Assembly (NCBI GenBank): GCA_019136545.1
Contig: JAGVUA010000003.1
Location: 1 to 42,084, forward strand
Length of the DNA: 42,084 bases
Reading direction: 5' to 3'
DNA from: Betaproteobacteria bacterium
GTDB lineage: Bacteria > Pseudomonadota > Gammaproteobacteria > Burkholderiales > Rhodocyclaceae
Shown here: positions 1 through 10,477 of the stretch, piece after piece
Position numbering within the stretch: the stretch's first letter is position 1
Layout of the letters: each line of letters opens with the position of its first letter
Notes under the pieces: generated by a model
Seen by the model: only the letters and a program-made list of their open reading frames with translations
The model's database searches: none
Told to the model about the DNA's origin: nothing
Program-made: the position numbers and the translations under genes

Positions 1-1562
<1,562 letters not shown>

Positions 1563-1579
1563 GACCTGCCTCAGATATG

Positions 1580-1600
1580 AAAAAGGCGGCCGGAGCCGCC
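1580..1600 (-). terminator. Intrinsic terminator between guaB and guaA
   Basis: On the minus strand GGCGGC, loop TCCG, GCCGCC is followed directly by five T. It lies about 20 nt after the guaB stop and ends 18 nt before the guaA ATG, just ahead of the guaA ribosome site. It could reduce or attenuate read-through from guaB into guaA. The 6-bp all-GC stem makes it convincing; its strength in vivo is unknown. Confidence 0.75.
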
Positions 1601-1619
1601 CTCTGGTCAAAAAGTCCGT

Positions 1620-3136
<1,517 letters not shown>

Positions 3137-3167
3137 ACGTCGCCAGGGTCCGGATCGAGGAGACTCC

Positions 3168-3665
3168 ATGCGTTGCCTGAAATCCACCGCCGTCCTGCCG
3201 CTGCTGACTTTGCTGGTGTTGCCGCTTGCCGTCCAAGCCCAGGTGTACAAGTGGCGCGACGCCGCCGGCAACATCCACTACGGCGACCAACCGCCCGCCG
3301 GCACGCCGGCGCAACCCCGGAAACTCGACCCCGCCAACGCGGCCAGCGCCGACGCGGCCGCTGCCCAGAAAGCGGCTGCCGACCAACGCCTGGACGCCGC
3401 CAAACGGGCATCGGAGGCCAAGGAGAAAGCTGCCGACACCGAGCGGGAGCGCGCCCAGGAAGCCCAGCGCGCCAAGGCCTGCGAACGGTCCAGGACCAAT
3501 CTTGAGGGATTGGAATCAGGGCAGATCCGCTTCCGCATGGGTGCCAACGGCGAACGCGAAGCGCTCGACGGCGCGGTGCGGGATGCCGAACTGAACGAGG
3601 CGCGCCGCATCGTCGACGCCAACTGTTCGCCGCGACCGGCGGCCGCCGCCAAGTCCGGCAAATAG
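3168..3665 (+). CDS. DUF4124 domain periplasmic protein
   Basis: A 165-residue exported protein of unknown function. Residues 1-24 form a classical signal peptide ending VQA. The DUF4124 signature VYKWRDAAGNIHYGDQPP follows immediately. The middle part, roughly residues 60-105, is Ala/Lys/Glu/Arg-rich and probably forms a charged helix or coiled coil. Two Cys remain in the C-terminal half. The ATG at 3168 is chosen because GAGGAG precedes it and the signal peptide begins there; the frame stays open upstream but antisense to guaB. The family is common in Beta- and Gammaproteobacteria and no biochemical role can be assigned. It sits where bamE is found in the E. coli smpB-ratA-ratB-bamE region. 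Confidence 0.85.
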   Translation: MRCLKSTAVLPLLTLLVLPLAVQAQVYKWRDAAGNIHYGDQPPAGTPAQPRKLDPANAASADAAAAQKAAADQRLDAAKRASEAKEKAADTERERAQEAQRAKACERSRTNLEGLESGQIRFRMGANGEREALDGAVRDAELNEARRIVDANCSPRPAAAAKSGK

Positions 3666-3672
3666 CTCGCCT

Positions 3673-3990
3673 TTACTCCTCGACGGGACCGCCGCCCTTC
3701 TTCATCACTTTGCCTTCGGCGGCGCGCTGTTTGCGCACTTCCTTCGGATCGGCGATCAGAGGCCGATAGATTTCCACCCGGTCGCGATCGCGCAGCGTCG
3801 CGTCCGGCTTGCTCAGCTTGCCGAAAATGCCGACCTTGGCCTTGGCCAGGTCGATGTCGGCGTGCCTGGCCAACAAGCCCGAAGCTTCGATGGCCTGGCG
3901 CACCGAGGCACCCGCCGGCAAGGACAGCGCAATGACATCCTGCCGATCCGGCTTGGCGTAGACGACTTGGACGTTGATCGAATCAGCCAT
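3673..3990 (-). CDS. rnfH: RnfH/RatB family ubiquitin-like protein (UPF0125)
   Basis: A 105-residue protein with the family N-terminus INVQVVYAKPDRQDVIALSLPAGASVRQAIEASGL and the later motif VGIFGKLSKPDATLRDRDRVEIYRPLIADPKEVRKQRA, a beta-grasp fold resembling ThiS/MoaD but lacking the C-terminal Gly-Gly. It is the second gene after ratA, overlapping it by 8 bp (stop of ratA inside its start), as in the ratA-ratB arrangement of E. coli. Its function is not firmly established; the RnfH name reflects co-occurrence with Rnf genes in other species and none are seen here. Confidence 0.9.
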   Translation of the reverse strand: MADSINVQVVYAKPDRQDVIALSLPAGASVRQAIEASGLLARHADIDLAKAKVGIFGKLSKPDATLRDRDRVEIYRPLIADPKEVRKQRAAEGKVMKKGGGPVEE

Positions 3991-4414
3991 GAATCTGTTG
4001 CGCGCGCTTGACGAAGGCTTCGACGAAGGTATTGGCGATATGGTGGAAGACGGGTCCGAGGACTTTTTCCAGCACTTTGCTGGAGAACTCGTAGTGCAGG
4101 CGGAATTCTACCTTGCAGGCGGCATCGCCGAGCGGCGTGAACTTCCAGCCGCCGTCGAGCTGACGGAAAGGGCCTTCGCGCAGCTTGATGTCCATCCAGT
4201 GCGGGCTTTCCTTGGGATTCTCGGTCGCGAAATGCGCCTTGAGGCCGTGGTAGTTGATGTGCAAGCGCGCCGAGGTCTTGCTTTCGGTGCGCTCGATCAG
4301 CTCCGAGCCGCCGCACCAGGGCAGGAATTGCGGATAGTCCTCGACGCGATCGACCAGTTCGAACATCTGCGCCGGGGTGCGCTCGATGAGGAGGGATTTT
4401 TCGACAACGGCCAT
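3983..4414 (-). CDS. ratA: RatA/Coq10-like START-domain protein
   Basis: A 143-residue single-domain polyketide-cyclase/START fold protein. The N-terminus MAVVEKSLLIERTPAQMFELVDRVEDYPQFLPWCGGSEL is the family hallmark. E. coli RatA was described as binding 50S subunits and blocking association. The same fold in eukaryotes (Coq10) binds ubiquinone, and either role is possible here. It overlaps rnfH by 8 bp and is divergent from smpB across a 48-bp gap that is dominated by a palindrome containing both -10 elements. Confidence 0.92.
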   Translation of the reverse strand: MAVVEKSLLIERTPAQMFELVDRVEDYPQFLPWCGGSELIERTESKTSARLHINYHGLKAHFATENPKESPHWMDIKLREGPFRQLDGGWKFTPLGDAACKVEFRLHYEFSSKVLEKVLGPVFHHIANTFVEAFVKRAQQIHG

Positions 4415-4429
4415 GCTGTCTCGCCACGC

Positions 4430-4447
4430 TAGAATTGCGCAATTCTA
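4430..4447. promoter_or_regulatory. 18-bp perfect palindrome holding the two divergent -10 elements of ratA and smpB
   Basis: TAGAATTGCGCAATTCTA reads identically on both strands, so each strand starts with TAGAAT, a good -10 box. Start sites predicted 6-7 nt downstream would give about 21-nt leaders for both smpB (ATG 4463) and ratA (ATG 4414). No clear -35 hexamer is visible at 17 bp on either side. The dyad might also bind a dimeric regulator. Confidence 0.6.
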
Positions 4448-4462
4448 TCGCCCCGCCTCGCC

Positions 4463-4909
4463 ATGAGCATCGCCGACAACAAGAAAGCCTTTCACGACTA
4501 CTTCATCGAAGAGCGCTTCGAGGCGGGCCTGGTGCTCGAAGGCTGGGAAGCCAAGGCCATCCGCGCCGGCCGCGCCCAGATCAAGGAGGCCTACGTCATC
4601 ATCAAGGACGGCGAACTGTTCCTGCTCGGCGCCCACATCAGCCCGCTGGCGCAAGCCTCGACGCACGTGCATCCCGACCCGGTCAGGACGAGAAAGCTGC
4701 TGCTGCACGAGCGCGAGATCAGCAAGCTGATCGGCAAGGTCGAACGGGCCGGCTACGCGCTGGTGCCGCTCGATTTGCATTTCGCCAAGGGCCGCATCAA
4801 GCTGGCGATCGGCCTGGCGAAAGGCAAGAAAGAATACGACAAGCGGGAGAGCGAGAAGAAGAAGGACTGGGAACGGGAAAAAGGCCGCCTGATGCGGACG
4901 GCGCGGTAG
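4463..4909 (+). CDS. smpB: SsrA-binding protein SmpB
   Basis: Binds tmRNA and delivers it to stalled ribosomes for trans-translation. At 148 residues it is the usual length. The N-terminus [44 protein letters not shown] matches the conserved OB-fold core. The basic tail [22 protein letters not shown] is the disordered helix that enters the mRNA channel. It is divergent from ratA and followed by two hairpins. No ssrA gene is visible in the window. Confidence 0.97.
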   Translation: MSIADNKKAFHDYFIEERFEAGLVLEGWEAKAIRAGRAQIKEAYVIIKDGELFLLGAHISPLAQASTHVHPDPVRTRKLLLHEREISKLIGKVERAGYALVPLDLHFAKGRIKLAIGLAKGKKEYDKRESEKKKDWEREKGRLMRTAR

Positions 4910-4930
4910 CGGCACGCCGGCGGCGTGCCG
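4910..4930. repeat. Perfect 10-bp inverted repeat after smpB
   Basis: CGGCACGCCG (4910-4919), one central G, then CGGCGTGCCG (4921-4930). It begins just after the smpB TAG and would form a very stable hairpin. Its right arm is part of copy A of the dispersed 25-bp repeat. Confidence 0.8.
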
Positions 4931-4945
4931 CCACGGCTGACTTTC
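4921..4945 (-). repeat. Dispersed 25-bp repeat, copy A
   Basis: On the minus strand it reads GAAAGTCAGCC and then GTGGCGGCACGCCG, one mismatch from the consensus built from all copies. It begins one base past the qmcA stop codon, reading in the same sense as qmcA. See the findings for the whole family. Confidence 0.75.
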
Positions 4946-4957
4946 GTCAGCCTTTCT
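4935..4957 (+). terminator. Intrinsic terminator of smpB, overlapping the qmcA stop
   Basis: GGCTGAC (4935-4941), loop TTTC, GTCAGCC (4946-4952), then TTTCTT. On the minus strand the same stem carries a GAAA tetraloop, a very stable GNRA fold, placed at the qmcA stop codon (4947-4949). It can end smpB transcripts; for qmcA it lacks a T tract and would act mainly as 3'-end structure. Confidence 0.65.
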
Positions 4958-5801
4958 TCCCGAGCAGCCCCTTGATCGTTTCCTGGATGTCGGCCGGCAG
5001 CAGCACGGTCTTGGCGTTCTCGGAACTCGCCAGCCGGTTCACCGCAGCCAGGTATTTCTCGCCCAGCATGTAGCGCATCGGCGCCTCCTCGGTGCCGATG
5101 GCCTGCGTGACGCGCTTGATGGCTTCGGCGCTCGCCTCGGCCAGCGTCACCTGTGCCGTGGCGTCGCGATGCGCCGCTTCCAGCCTTGCCTCGGCCTGGA
5201 GGATCATGGCCTGCTTCTCGCCCTCGGCCTTCGTCACCATGGCCTTGCGCTCGCGTTCGGCCGACGCCTGCATCTCCATCGCCTTCTGCATCGACGGCGA
5301 GGGCTTGATATCCTGGATTTCCACCGACTTCACCGTCAGGCCCCAGTCGATCGCCTCGTCGGAAATGCTCTCGCGCAGCCGCGCCTTGATGCGGTCGCGG
5401 TTCGACAGCGCCTCGTCGAGCTGCATCTCGCCGACGATGGAGCGCAGCGTGGTCATGATCAGGTTGCGGATCGCCTCGGAGAAATCGACCACGCCGTACA
5501 CCGCCTTGATCGGATCGGTCACCTTGATGAAAGCGATGGCGTTGGTCAGGATCACCGCGTTGTCCCGGGTGATGACTTCCTGTTCCTGGACGTCGAGGAT
5601 GATGTCCTTGGTGACCAGCTTGTAGGCAATGGCGTCGAGGTAGGGAATGATGATGTTGAGACCGGGATGCAGCGTGCTGTGGTATTTGCCCAGCCGCTCC
5701 ACTACCCATTCCTCGCCCTGCGGCACGATGCGCACGCCCTTGAGCAGCGTGATGACCGCAAAAACCAGCAGCGCGACAACGAAGATGAATCCGGCACTCA
5801 T
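4947..5801 (-). CDS. qmcA: SPFH/stomatin-like membrane protease-associated protein (QmcA type)
   Basis: A 284-residue band-7/prohibitin-family protein. Residues about 3-20 form one N-terminal transmembrane segment (FIFVVALLVFAVITLL). The SPFH domain follows with VPQGEEWVVERLGKYHSTLHPGLNIIIPYLD. Then comes a long Ala/Glu-rich coiled coil (SAERERKAMVTKAEGEKQAMILQAEARLEAAHRDA), typical of oligomeric membrane-raft scaffolds. It overlaps nfeD by 4 bp. NfeD-SPFH pairs are a recognised membrane module, and this pair lies downstream of ppsA in one operon. The role is probably membrane microdomain organisation or protease regulation. The gene symbol is by family resemblance to E. coli QmcA. Confidence 0.88.
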   Translation of the reverse strand: MSAGFIFVVALLVFAVITLLKGVRIVPQGEEWVVERLGKYHSTLHPGLNIIIPYLDAIAYKLVTKDIILDVQEQEVITRDNAVILTNAIAFIKVTDPIKAVYGVVDFSEAIRNLIMTTLRSIVGEMQLDEALSNRDRIKARLRESISDEAIDWGLTVKSVEIQDIKPSPSMQKAMEMQASAERERKAMVTKAEGEKQAMILQAEARLEAAHRDATAQVTLAEASAEAIKRVTQAIGTEEAPMRYMLGEKYLAAVNRLASSENAKTVLLPADIQETIKGLLGKKG

Positions 5802-6241
5802 GACGCTCTCCCCACTTTCAACAAACTGCCTTCGACCGCGATGACCCGGACGCGTTCGCCGGCACGGATGTCTTCATCGGCGATGCACGGCCAAGTATCC
5901 GTCCCCAGCAACGGTTTCTGGAAACGCACCTCGCCCCGGCCGAACGGGGCCACGTCATGGCTCAGCAGGCCGACTTCGCCGATCATCTGCGGCTCCGACA
6001 TGCCGATGCGCGTCTTGTGCCGCTCCGGCCGGAATACCTTGAACCACAGGACGATCAGCACCAGCGAAGCCGCCAGCCAAGCCGCCAATTGCGCCGTCAG
6101 GCCGAGGGGGGCGAAAGCGACCAGCAGCGCCACCAGCAAGGCCCCCAACCCGAACCAGACCAGCACGAAAGCCGGTACGGCCAGCTCGGACAGGATCAGG
6201 ACGATGCCCGTAACGGCCCAGTGCCACCATTCGAGTTGCAT
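5798..6241 (-). CDS. NfeD-like membrane protein
   Basis: The N-terminal half (about residues 6-65) holds three close transmembrane helices: WAVTGIVLILSELAVPAFVLVWFGLGALLVALLVAF and LAAWLAASLVLIVLWFKVF. The C-terminal half (about 80-147) is the soluble OB-fold NfeD domain, with GEVGLLSHDVAPFGRGEVRF and ending RVRVIAVEGSLLKVGRA. I place the start at the ATG at 6241 because GGGAGG lies just upstream. A GTG at 6262 overlapping the ppsA stop would add seven residues (GTGATCG...). It overlaps qmcA by 4 bp and acts with it as a partner in the membrane. Confidence 0.85.
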   Translation of the reverse strand: MQLEWWHWAVTGIVLILSELAVPAFVLVWFGLGALLVALLVAFAPLGLTAQLAAWLAASLVLIVLWFKVFRPERHKTRIGMSEPQMIGEVGLLSHDVAPFGRGEVRFQKPLLGTDTWPCIADEDIRAGERVRVIAVEGSLLKVGRAS

Positions 6242-6258
6242 ACCGCCTCCCGCATCGA

Positions 6259-8628
6259 TCACTTGCCGGCGAGTTTAAGCCAAGTATCGACCACCGTGTC
6301 GGGATTCAGGGAAATGCTCTGAATGCCTTGCGCCATCAGCCATTGGGCGAAGTCGGCGTGGTCGGACGGTCCCTGGCCGCAAATGCCGACGTACTTGCCG
6401 AGCCGGTTGGCCGTCGCAATCGCCATCGACAGCAACTGCTTGACCGCCGGATCGCGCTCGTCGAAAGCGTGCGCCACCAGGCCGGAATCGCGGTCGAGGC
6501 CGAGCGTCAGCTGGGTCAGGTCGTTGGAACCGATCGAGAAACCGTCGAAGACCTCGAGAAATTGCTCGGCCAGCAGCGCATTGGAGGGAATCTCGCACAT
6601 CATGATCAAGCGCAGCGCGTTCTCGCCCCGCTTGAGGCCCTTCTCGGCCAACAGGTCGACCACGGCATGCGCCTCGTCGAGCGTGCGCACGAAGGGAATC
6701 ATCAGCTCGACGTTGGTCAGGCCCAGTTCGTTGCGCACCTTCTTCATCGCCTGGCATTCGAGCTCGAAGCAGTCGTGGAACGAATGCGCGATGTAGCGTG
6801 AGGCGCCGCGGAAGCCGAGCATCGGATTCTCTTCCTCGGGCTCGTAGATGTCGCCGCCCAGGAGCTTGCGGTATTCGTTCGACTTGAAGTCGGACATGCG
6901 CACGATCACCGGCTTGGGATAGAAGGCGGCGGCAATGGTGGCGACGCCCTCGACCAGCTTCTCGACGAAGAAGTTCTTGGGGCTGGCGTAGCCGCGCGCC
7001 CGGCGGTCGATCTCCTCGCGCAGGCTCTCCTTCATCTCCGAGTATTCGAGGATGGCCTTGGGGTGGACGCCGATCATGTTGTTGATGACGAACTCCACGC
7101 GCGCCAAGCCCACACCCGCATTCGGCGTCTGGGCGAACTCGAAGGCCAGCTCCGGGTTGCCGACGTTCATCATCACCTTGAGCTCGAGCGGCGGCAGGCT
7201 GCCCATGTCCTGGCTGCTCACCTCGAAGTCCAGCCGGCCGCGATAGACGTGACCGGTGTCGCCCTCGGCGCAGCTGACCGTGACCGTCTCGCCTTCTTCC
7301 AGCACTGCCGTGGCATCGCCGCAGCCGACGATGGCCGGGATGCCCAGCTCGCGGGCGATGATGGCCGCGTGGCAGGTGCGACCGCCGCGGTTGGTGACGA
7401 TCGCCGAAGCGCGCTTCATCACCGGCTCCCAGTTGGGATCGGTCATGTCGGCGACCAGCACGTCGCCCGGCTGCACGCGGTTCATCTCGGCGGGGTCCTT
7501 GACCACGCGCACCGGCCCGACGCCGATCTTCTGGCCGATGGCGCGGCCGGAGGCGAGCACCTTGCCGAACTGCTTGAGACGGAACTTCTCGATCCTGCTG
7601 CCGGCGGCTTCCTGCGACTTCACCGTTTCAGGCCGCGCCTGCAGGATGTAGAGCTTGCCGTCGCGGCCATCCTTGCCCCACTCGATGTCCATCGGCCGGC
7701 CGTAGTGCTTTTCGATGATCATGGCGTAGCGCGCCAGTTCCAGCACGTCGTCGTTGGTGATCGAATAAACGTGGCGCTCGGCCTCGTCGACATCGACGGT
7801 GCGCGTGCTCTTGCCGGCTTCCATCTGCTCGGCGAAGACCATCTTGATCAGCTTCGAGCCGAGGTTGCGGCGGATCACCGAAGGCTTGCCGGCCGCCAGC
7901 GTCGGCTTGTGCACATAGAATTCATCCGGATTCACCGCGCCCTGCACCACGGTTTCGCCCAGGCCGTAGGAAGCGGTGACGAAGACCACGTCCTTGAAGC
8001 CGGATTCCGTGTCGAGGGTGAACATCACGCCGGCGGCGCCAGTATCGGAGCGCACCATGCGCTGGATGCCGGCCGACAGCGCTACCTCGGCGTGAGCGAA
8101 GCCTTTGTGCACGCGATAGGCGATCGCCCGGTCGTTGTAAAGCGAGGCGAACACCTCCTTGATGGCGTGCAGGATGTTGTCGTAGCCCTGAATATTGAGG
8201 AAAGTTTCCTGCTGACCGGCAAAGGAAGCATCGGGCAGATCTTCGGCGGTCGCCGACGAGCGCACGGCAAACGAGGCATCGGGGCCGCCGGTAGCCGTCA
8301 GGGCGTCGTAATGATGCTTGATCTCGGCTTCCAGCGCCGGTGGAAACGGCGTTCCGACCACCCATTGGCGAATCTGGGCACCGGTCTTCAACAAGGCATC
8401 GACATCGTCGACATCCAGCGCATCCAGCGCAGCGTTGATGCGGTCGGCCAGCCCCTGGTAAGCCAGGAACTGCCGGTAGGCCGCCGCCGTGGTGGCGAAT
8501 CCGCCGGGCACGCGGACGCCGGAAGCCGCCAATTGACTGATCATCTCGCCGAGGGAGGCATTCTTGCCGCCCACCTCGCCGACGTCGGTCATGCGCAGCT
8601 GTTCGAATGCAATGACGTTCCGGGCCAT
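6259..8628 (-). CDS. ppsA: Phosphoenolpyruvate synthase
   Basis: Makes PEP from pyruvate and ATP, the gluconeogenic entry step. The protein is 789 residues, full length. The N-terminal ATP-grasp region carries [12 protein letters not shown] and [22 protein letters not shown]. The phosphohistidine motif [23 protein letters not shown] places the catalytic His at 420 and the regulatory Thr at 418, matching E. coli His421/Thr419. The C-terminal PEP-binding barrel contains [17 protein letters not shown] and [11 protein letters not shown]. It is divergent from ppsR, whose product phosphorylates this Thr. The operon continues into nfeD-qmcA. Confidence 0.98.
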   Translation of the reverse strand: MARNVIAFEQLRMTDVGEVGGKNASLGEMISQLAASGVRVPGGFATTAAAYRQFLAYQGLADRINAALDALDVDDVDALLKTGAQIRQWVVGTPFPPALEAEIKHHYDALTATGGPDASFAVRSSATAEDLPDASFAGQQETFLNIQGYDNILHAIKEVFASLYNDRAIAYRVHKGFAHAEVALSAGIQRMVRSDTGAAGVMFTLDTESGFKDVVFVTASYGLGETVVQGAVNPDEFYVHKPTLAAGKPSVIRRNLGSKLIKMVFAEQMEAGKSTRTVDVDEAERHVYSITNDDVLELARYAMIIEKHYGRPMDIEWGKDGRDGKLYILQARPETVKSQEAAGSRIEKFRLKQFGKVLASGRAIGQKIGVGPVRVVKDPAEMNRVQPGDVLVADMTDPNWEPVMKRASAIVTNRGGRTCHAAIIARELGIPAIVGCGDATAVLEEGETVTVSCAEGDTGHVYRGRLDFEVSSQDMGSLPPLELKVMMNVGNPELAFEFAQTPNAGVGLARVEFVINNMIGVHPKAILEYSEMKESLREEIDRRARGYASPKNFFVEKLVEGVATIAAAFYPKPVIVRMSDFKSNEYRKLLGGDIYEPEEENPMLGFRGASRYIAHSFHDCFELECQAMKKVRNELGLTNVELMIPFVRTLDEAHAVVDLLAEKGLKRGENALRLIMMCEIPSNALLAEQFLEVFDGFSIGSNDLTQLTLGLDRDSGLVAHAFDERDPAVKQLLSMAIATANRLGKYVGICGQGPSDHADFAQWLMAQGIQSISLNPDTVVDTWLKLAGK

Positions 8629-8643
8629 GAATCGCTACCTCGC

Positions 8644-8673
8644 TTGTACGTGATCGGGGAAACGGCTATTTTA
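8644..8673. promoter_or_regulatory. Divergent ppsA/ppsR promoter region
   Basis: The 83-bp gap carries, on the plus strand, TTGTAC (8644-8649), a 17-bp spacer and TATTTT (8667-8672). On the minus strand TAAAAT lies at 8668-8673, with TTCGGT 18 bp upstream of it. The two -10 elements overlap. All are moderate matches only. Confidence 0.35.
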
Positions 8674-8711
8674 GCGATTTTGCTGCGGCGCACCGAAGCC
8701 GTCTTCAGCAC

Positions 8712-9530
8712 ATGAAACGCACTGTTTTCTTCATCTCCGACAGCACGGGCATCACCGCCGAAGCCGTCGGCCACAGCCTGTTGTCGCAGTTCGAAGGCAT
8801 CGACTACAAGCAGGAGCGCGTGCCCTTTGTCGACACCCTCGACAAAGCACGGGAGTGCGAACGTCGGATCGCCAAAGCCCGGCAGCGCGACGGGCTGCGT
8901 CCCGTCGTCGTCACCACGCTCGTCGATCCGGCCATCGTCAGCATCATCCACGAGGCCGACGCGCTGTTCCTCGATTTCATCTCGACGTTCATCGCGCCGC
9001 TGGAAGCGGAACTCGGCGTCAAGTCGTCGCGGGCCATCGGCAGGGGCCACAGCCGCGCGACCAGCGAGCACTACGCCGAACGGATCGAGGCCATCAATTA
9101 CACGCTGGCGCACGACGACGGGGTCACCAACGCCGGACTGGAGATGGCCGACGTCATCCTGGTGGGCGTCTCGCGTTGCGGCAAAACGCCCACCAGTCTC
9201 TATCTCGCCCTGCAGTTCGGCGTCAAGGCGGCCAACTACCCGCTGATCCCCGAAGACTTCGAGCGCAACAGCCTGCCCGCGGGACTCGAACGGTACCGCG
9301 ACAAGCTGTTCGGCCTGACCATCGCGCCGGAACGGCTGACCCAGATCCGCCAGGAACGCCGGCCCGACAGCAAGTACGCCTCGGTCGAAAACTGCCGTTG
9401 GGAAGTTGCTGCCGCCGAGAAACTCATGCGCCGCGAAGGCGTGCGCTGGCTGAGTTCGACCACCAAGTCGATCGAAGAGATCGCCGCCACTTTGATTCAG
9501 ACGATCAAGCTCGACAAGCCCTCCTACTGA
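8712..9530 (+). CDS. ppsR: Pyruvate, water dikinase regulatory protein (PSRP, DUF299)
   Basis: A bifunctional ADP-dependent kinase and Pi-dependent pyrophosphorylase that inactivates and reactivates PEP synthase by modifying the Thr next to the catalytic His. At 272 residues it has normal length. The N-terminus [26 protein letters not shown] and the P-loop GVSRCGKT (residues 152-159) are diagnostic, as is [10 protein letters not shown]. It faces its substrate gene ppsA. Its last 7 bp overlap the end of the convergent binding-protein gene. Confidence 0.97.
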   Translation: MKRTVFFISDSTGITAEAVGHSLLSQFEGIDYKQERVPFVDTLDKARECERRIAKARQRDGLRPVVVTTLVDPAIVSIIHEADALFLDFISTFIAPLEAELGVKSSRAIGRGHSRATSEHYAERIEAINYTLAHDDGVTNAGLEMADVILVGVSRCGKTPTSLYLALQFGVKAANYPLIPEDFERNSLPAGLERYRDKLFGLTIAPERLTQIRQERRPDSKYASVENCRWEVAAAEKLMRREGVRWLSSTTKSIEEIAATLIQTIKLDKPSY

Positions 9531-10438
9531 TCGCTGTCGCGCAACTTGTCCTTCAGCTCACTGCCCGAAGGCAAGTGGAGTCCCAGCGAGCGGGCCACCG
9601 TGGCGTTGACTCCCACGGTGAAGTAGCGCGGCGCCTGGACAGCCGCGACGGCCCGGCCTTCCCGCAGCGCGTTTACTGTTTCGACCACGTGGGCCGCGAT
9701 TTGCGCTGGCGTCGAGTACAGCGCAATCGCCGCACCTGCCTGCAGGTAGAACTCGGAATACGCCACCACCGGCACGCCGGCGCGGTAGGTCGTCAACAAA
9801 AGCGACTGCACCGTATTGTGGTTGTGCACGACCTGGTCGGGTAATGCCAGCAGCACGGCCGCACGCGGCAGCAAACGTTCGAGCGCAGGCATGACCTCCT
9901 CGGCCGAGGCGACCATTTCTTCGACCAGGGCGAGTTGGCGTTCCTGAAACTTGCGCTCCAGCAACGGCAGCCATTTCCGATGAGCAGCGCCGACCAGCAA
10001 GCCCGACGCCCGTCGCCCCGGAAAGGCCATCTGGACCAGGCTCGCCCAGCGCCCGGGCGGCTGGTCGAGCACGATGGCCGCCCAGCCGCCCGGCAAAGGC
10101 CGTTCGTCCAGAGCATCCCTGGTCACCAATGCGGCAACCGCCGCTCGGCCGCCACTGACTTTCGGCGGCGCAGGCGTCGCGGGCAGCGCGGCCAGCGCCT
10201 TGGGGCCGAGCGCGATGACCGCCGCGTCGCCGATGGCGCGCGTTTCCGCCGCGCCGAGGCTCGCCTCGCTGACGCTCCAGCCTTGGCGCGCGAGCTCGGC
10301 GGCGATCAGCTCCGATGTCTGCCGGGCGATGGCCGTATCCTCGCGAAGGATGAACGCCCTGGACTCGGTGCCGCACGCGCCGCCCGTCATGACGGTCAGC
10401 GCCAGGGCGAGCAGGCAATCACGCAACCGTGCGATCAT
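9524..10438 (-). CDS. ABC-type periplasmic substrate-binding protein, orphan
   Basis: A 304-residue exported protein. It has an N-terminal hydrophobic signal ([15 protein letters not shown]), then two lobes recognisable by [52 protein letters not shown] and [63 protein letters not shown]. These fit the uncharacterised ABC substrate-binding family (PF04392-like). No ATPase or permease lies nearby. It follows a TonB receptor by 39 bp, so the pair probably handles one ligand or senses it. The Cys at the end of the signal is a poor lipobox. The ligand is unknown. Confidence 0.75.
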   Translation of the reverse strand: MIARLRDCLLALALTVMTGGACGTESRAFILREDTAIARQTSELIAAELARQGWSVSEASLGAAETRAIGDAAVIALGPKALAALPATPAPPKVSGGRAAVAALVTRDALDERPLPGGWAAIVLDQPPGRWASLVQMAFPGRRASGLLVGAAHRKWLPLLERKFQERQLALVEEMVASAEEVMPALERLLPRAAVLLALPDQVVHNHNTVQSLLLTTYRAGVPVVAYSEFYLQAGAAIALYSTPAQIAAHVVETVNALREGRAVAAVQAPRYFTVGVNATVARSLGLHLPSGSELKDKLRDSDQ

Positions 10439-10477
10439 CGCTTTTCTCTGCGAACGGCAGACATTTCCGGGGGCGTT

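Noticed and set aside
10439-10477. Iron-responsive operator before the binding-protein gene
   Set aside because: The 39-bp gap has no convincing 19-bp Fur-type dyad.
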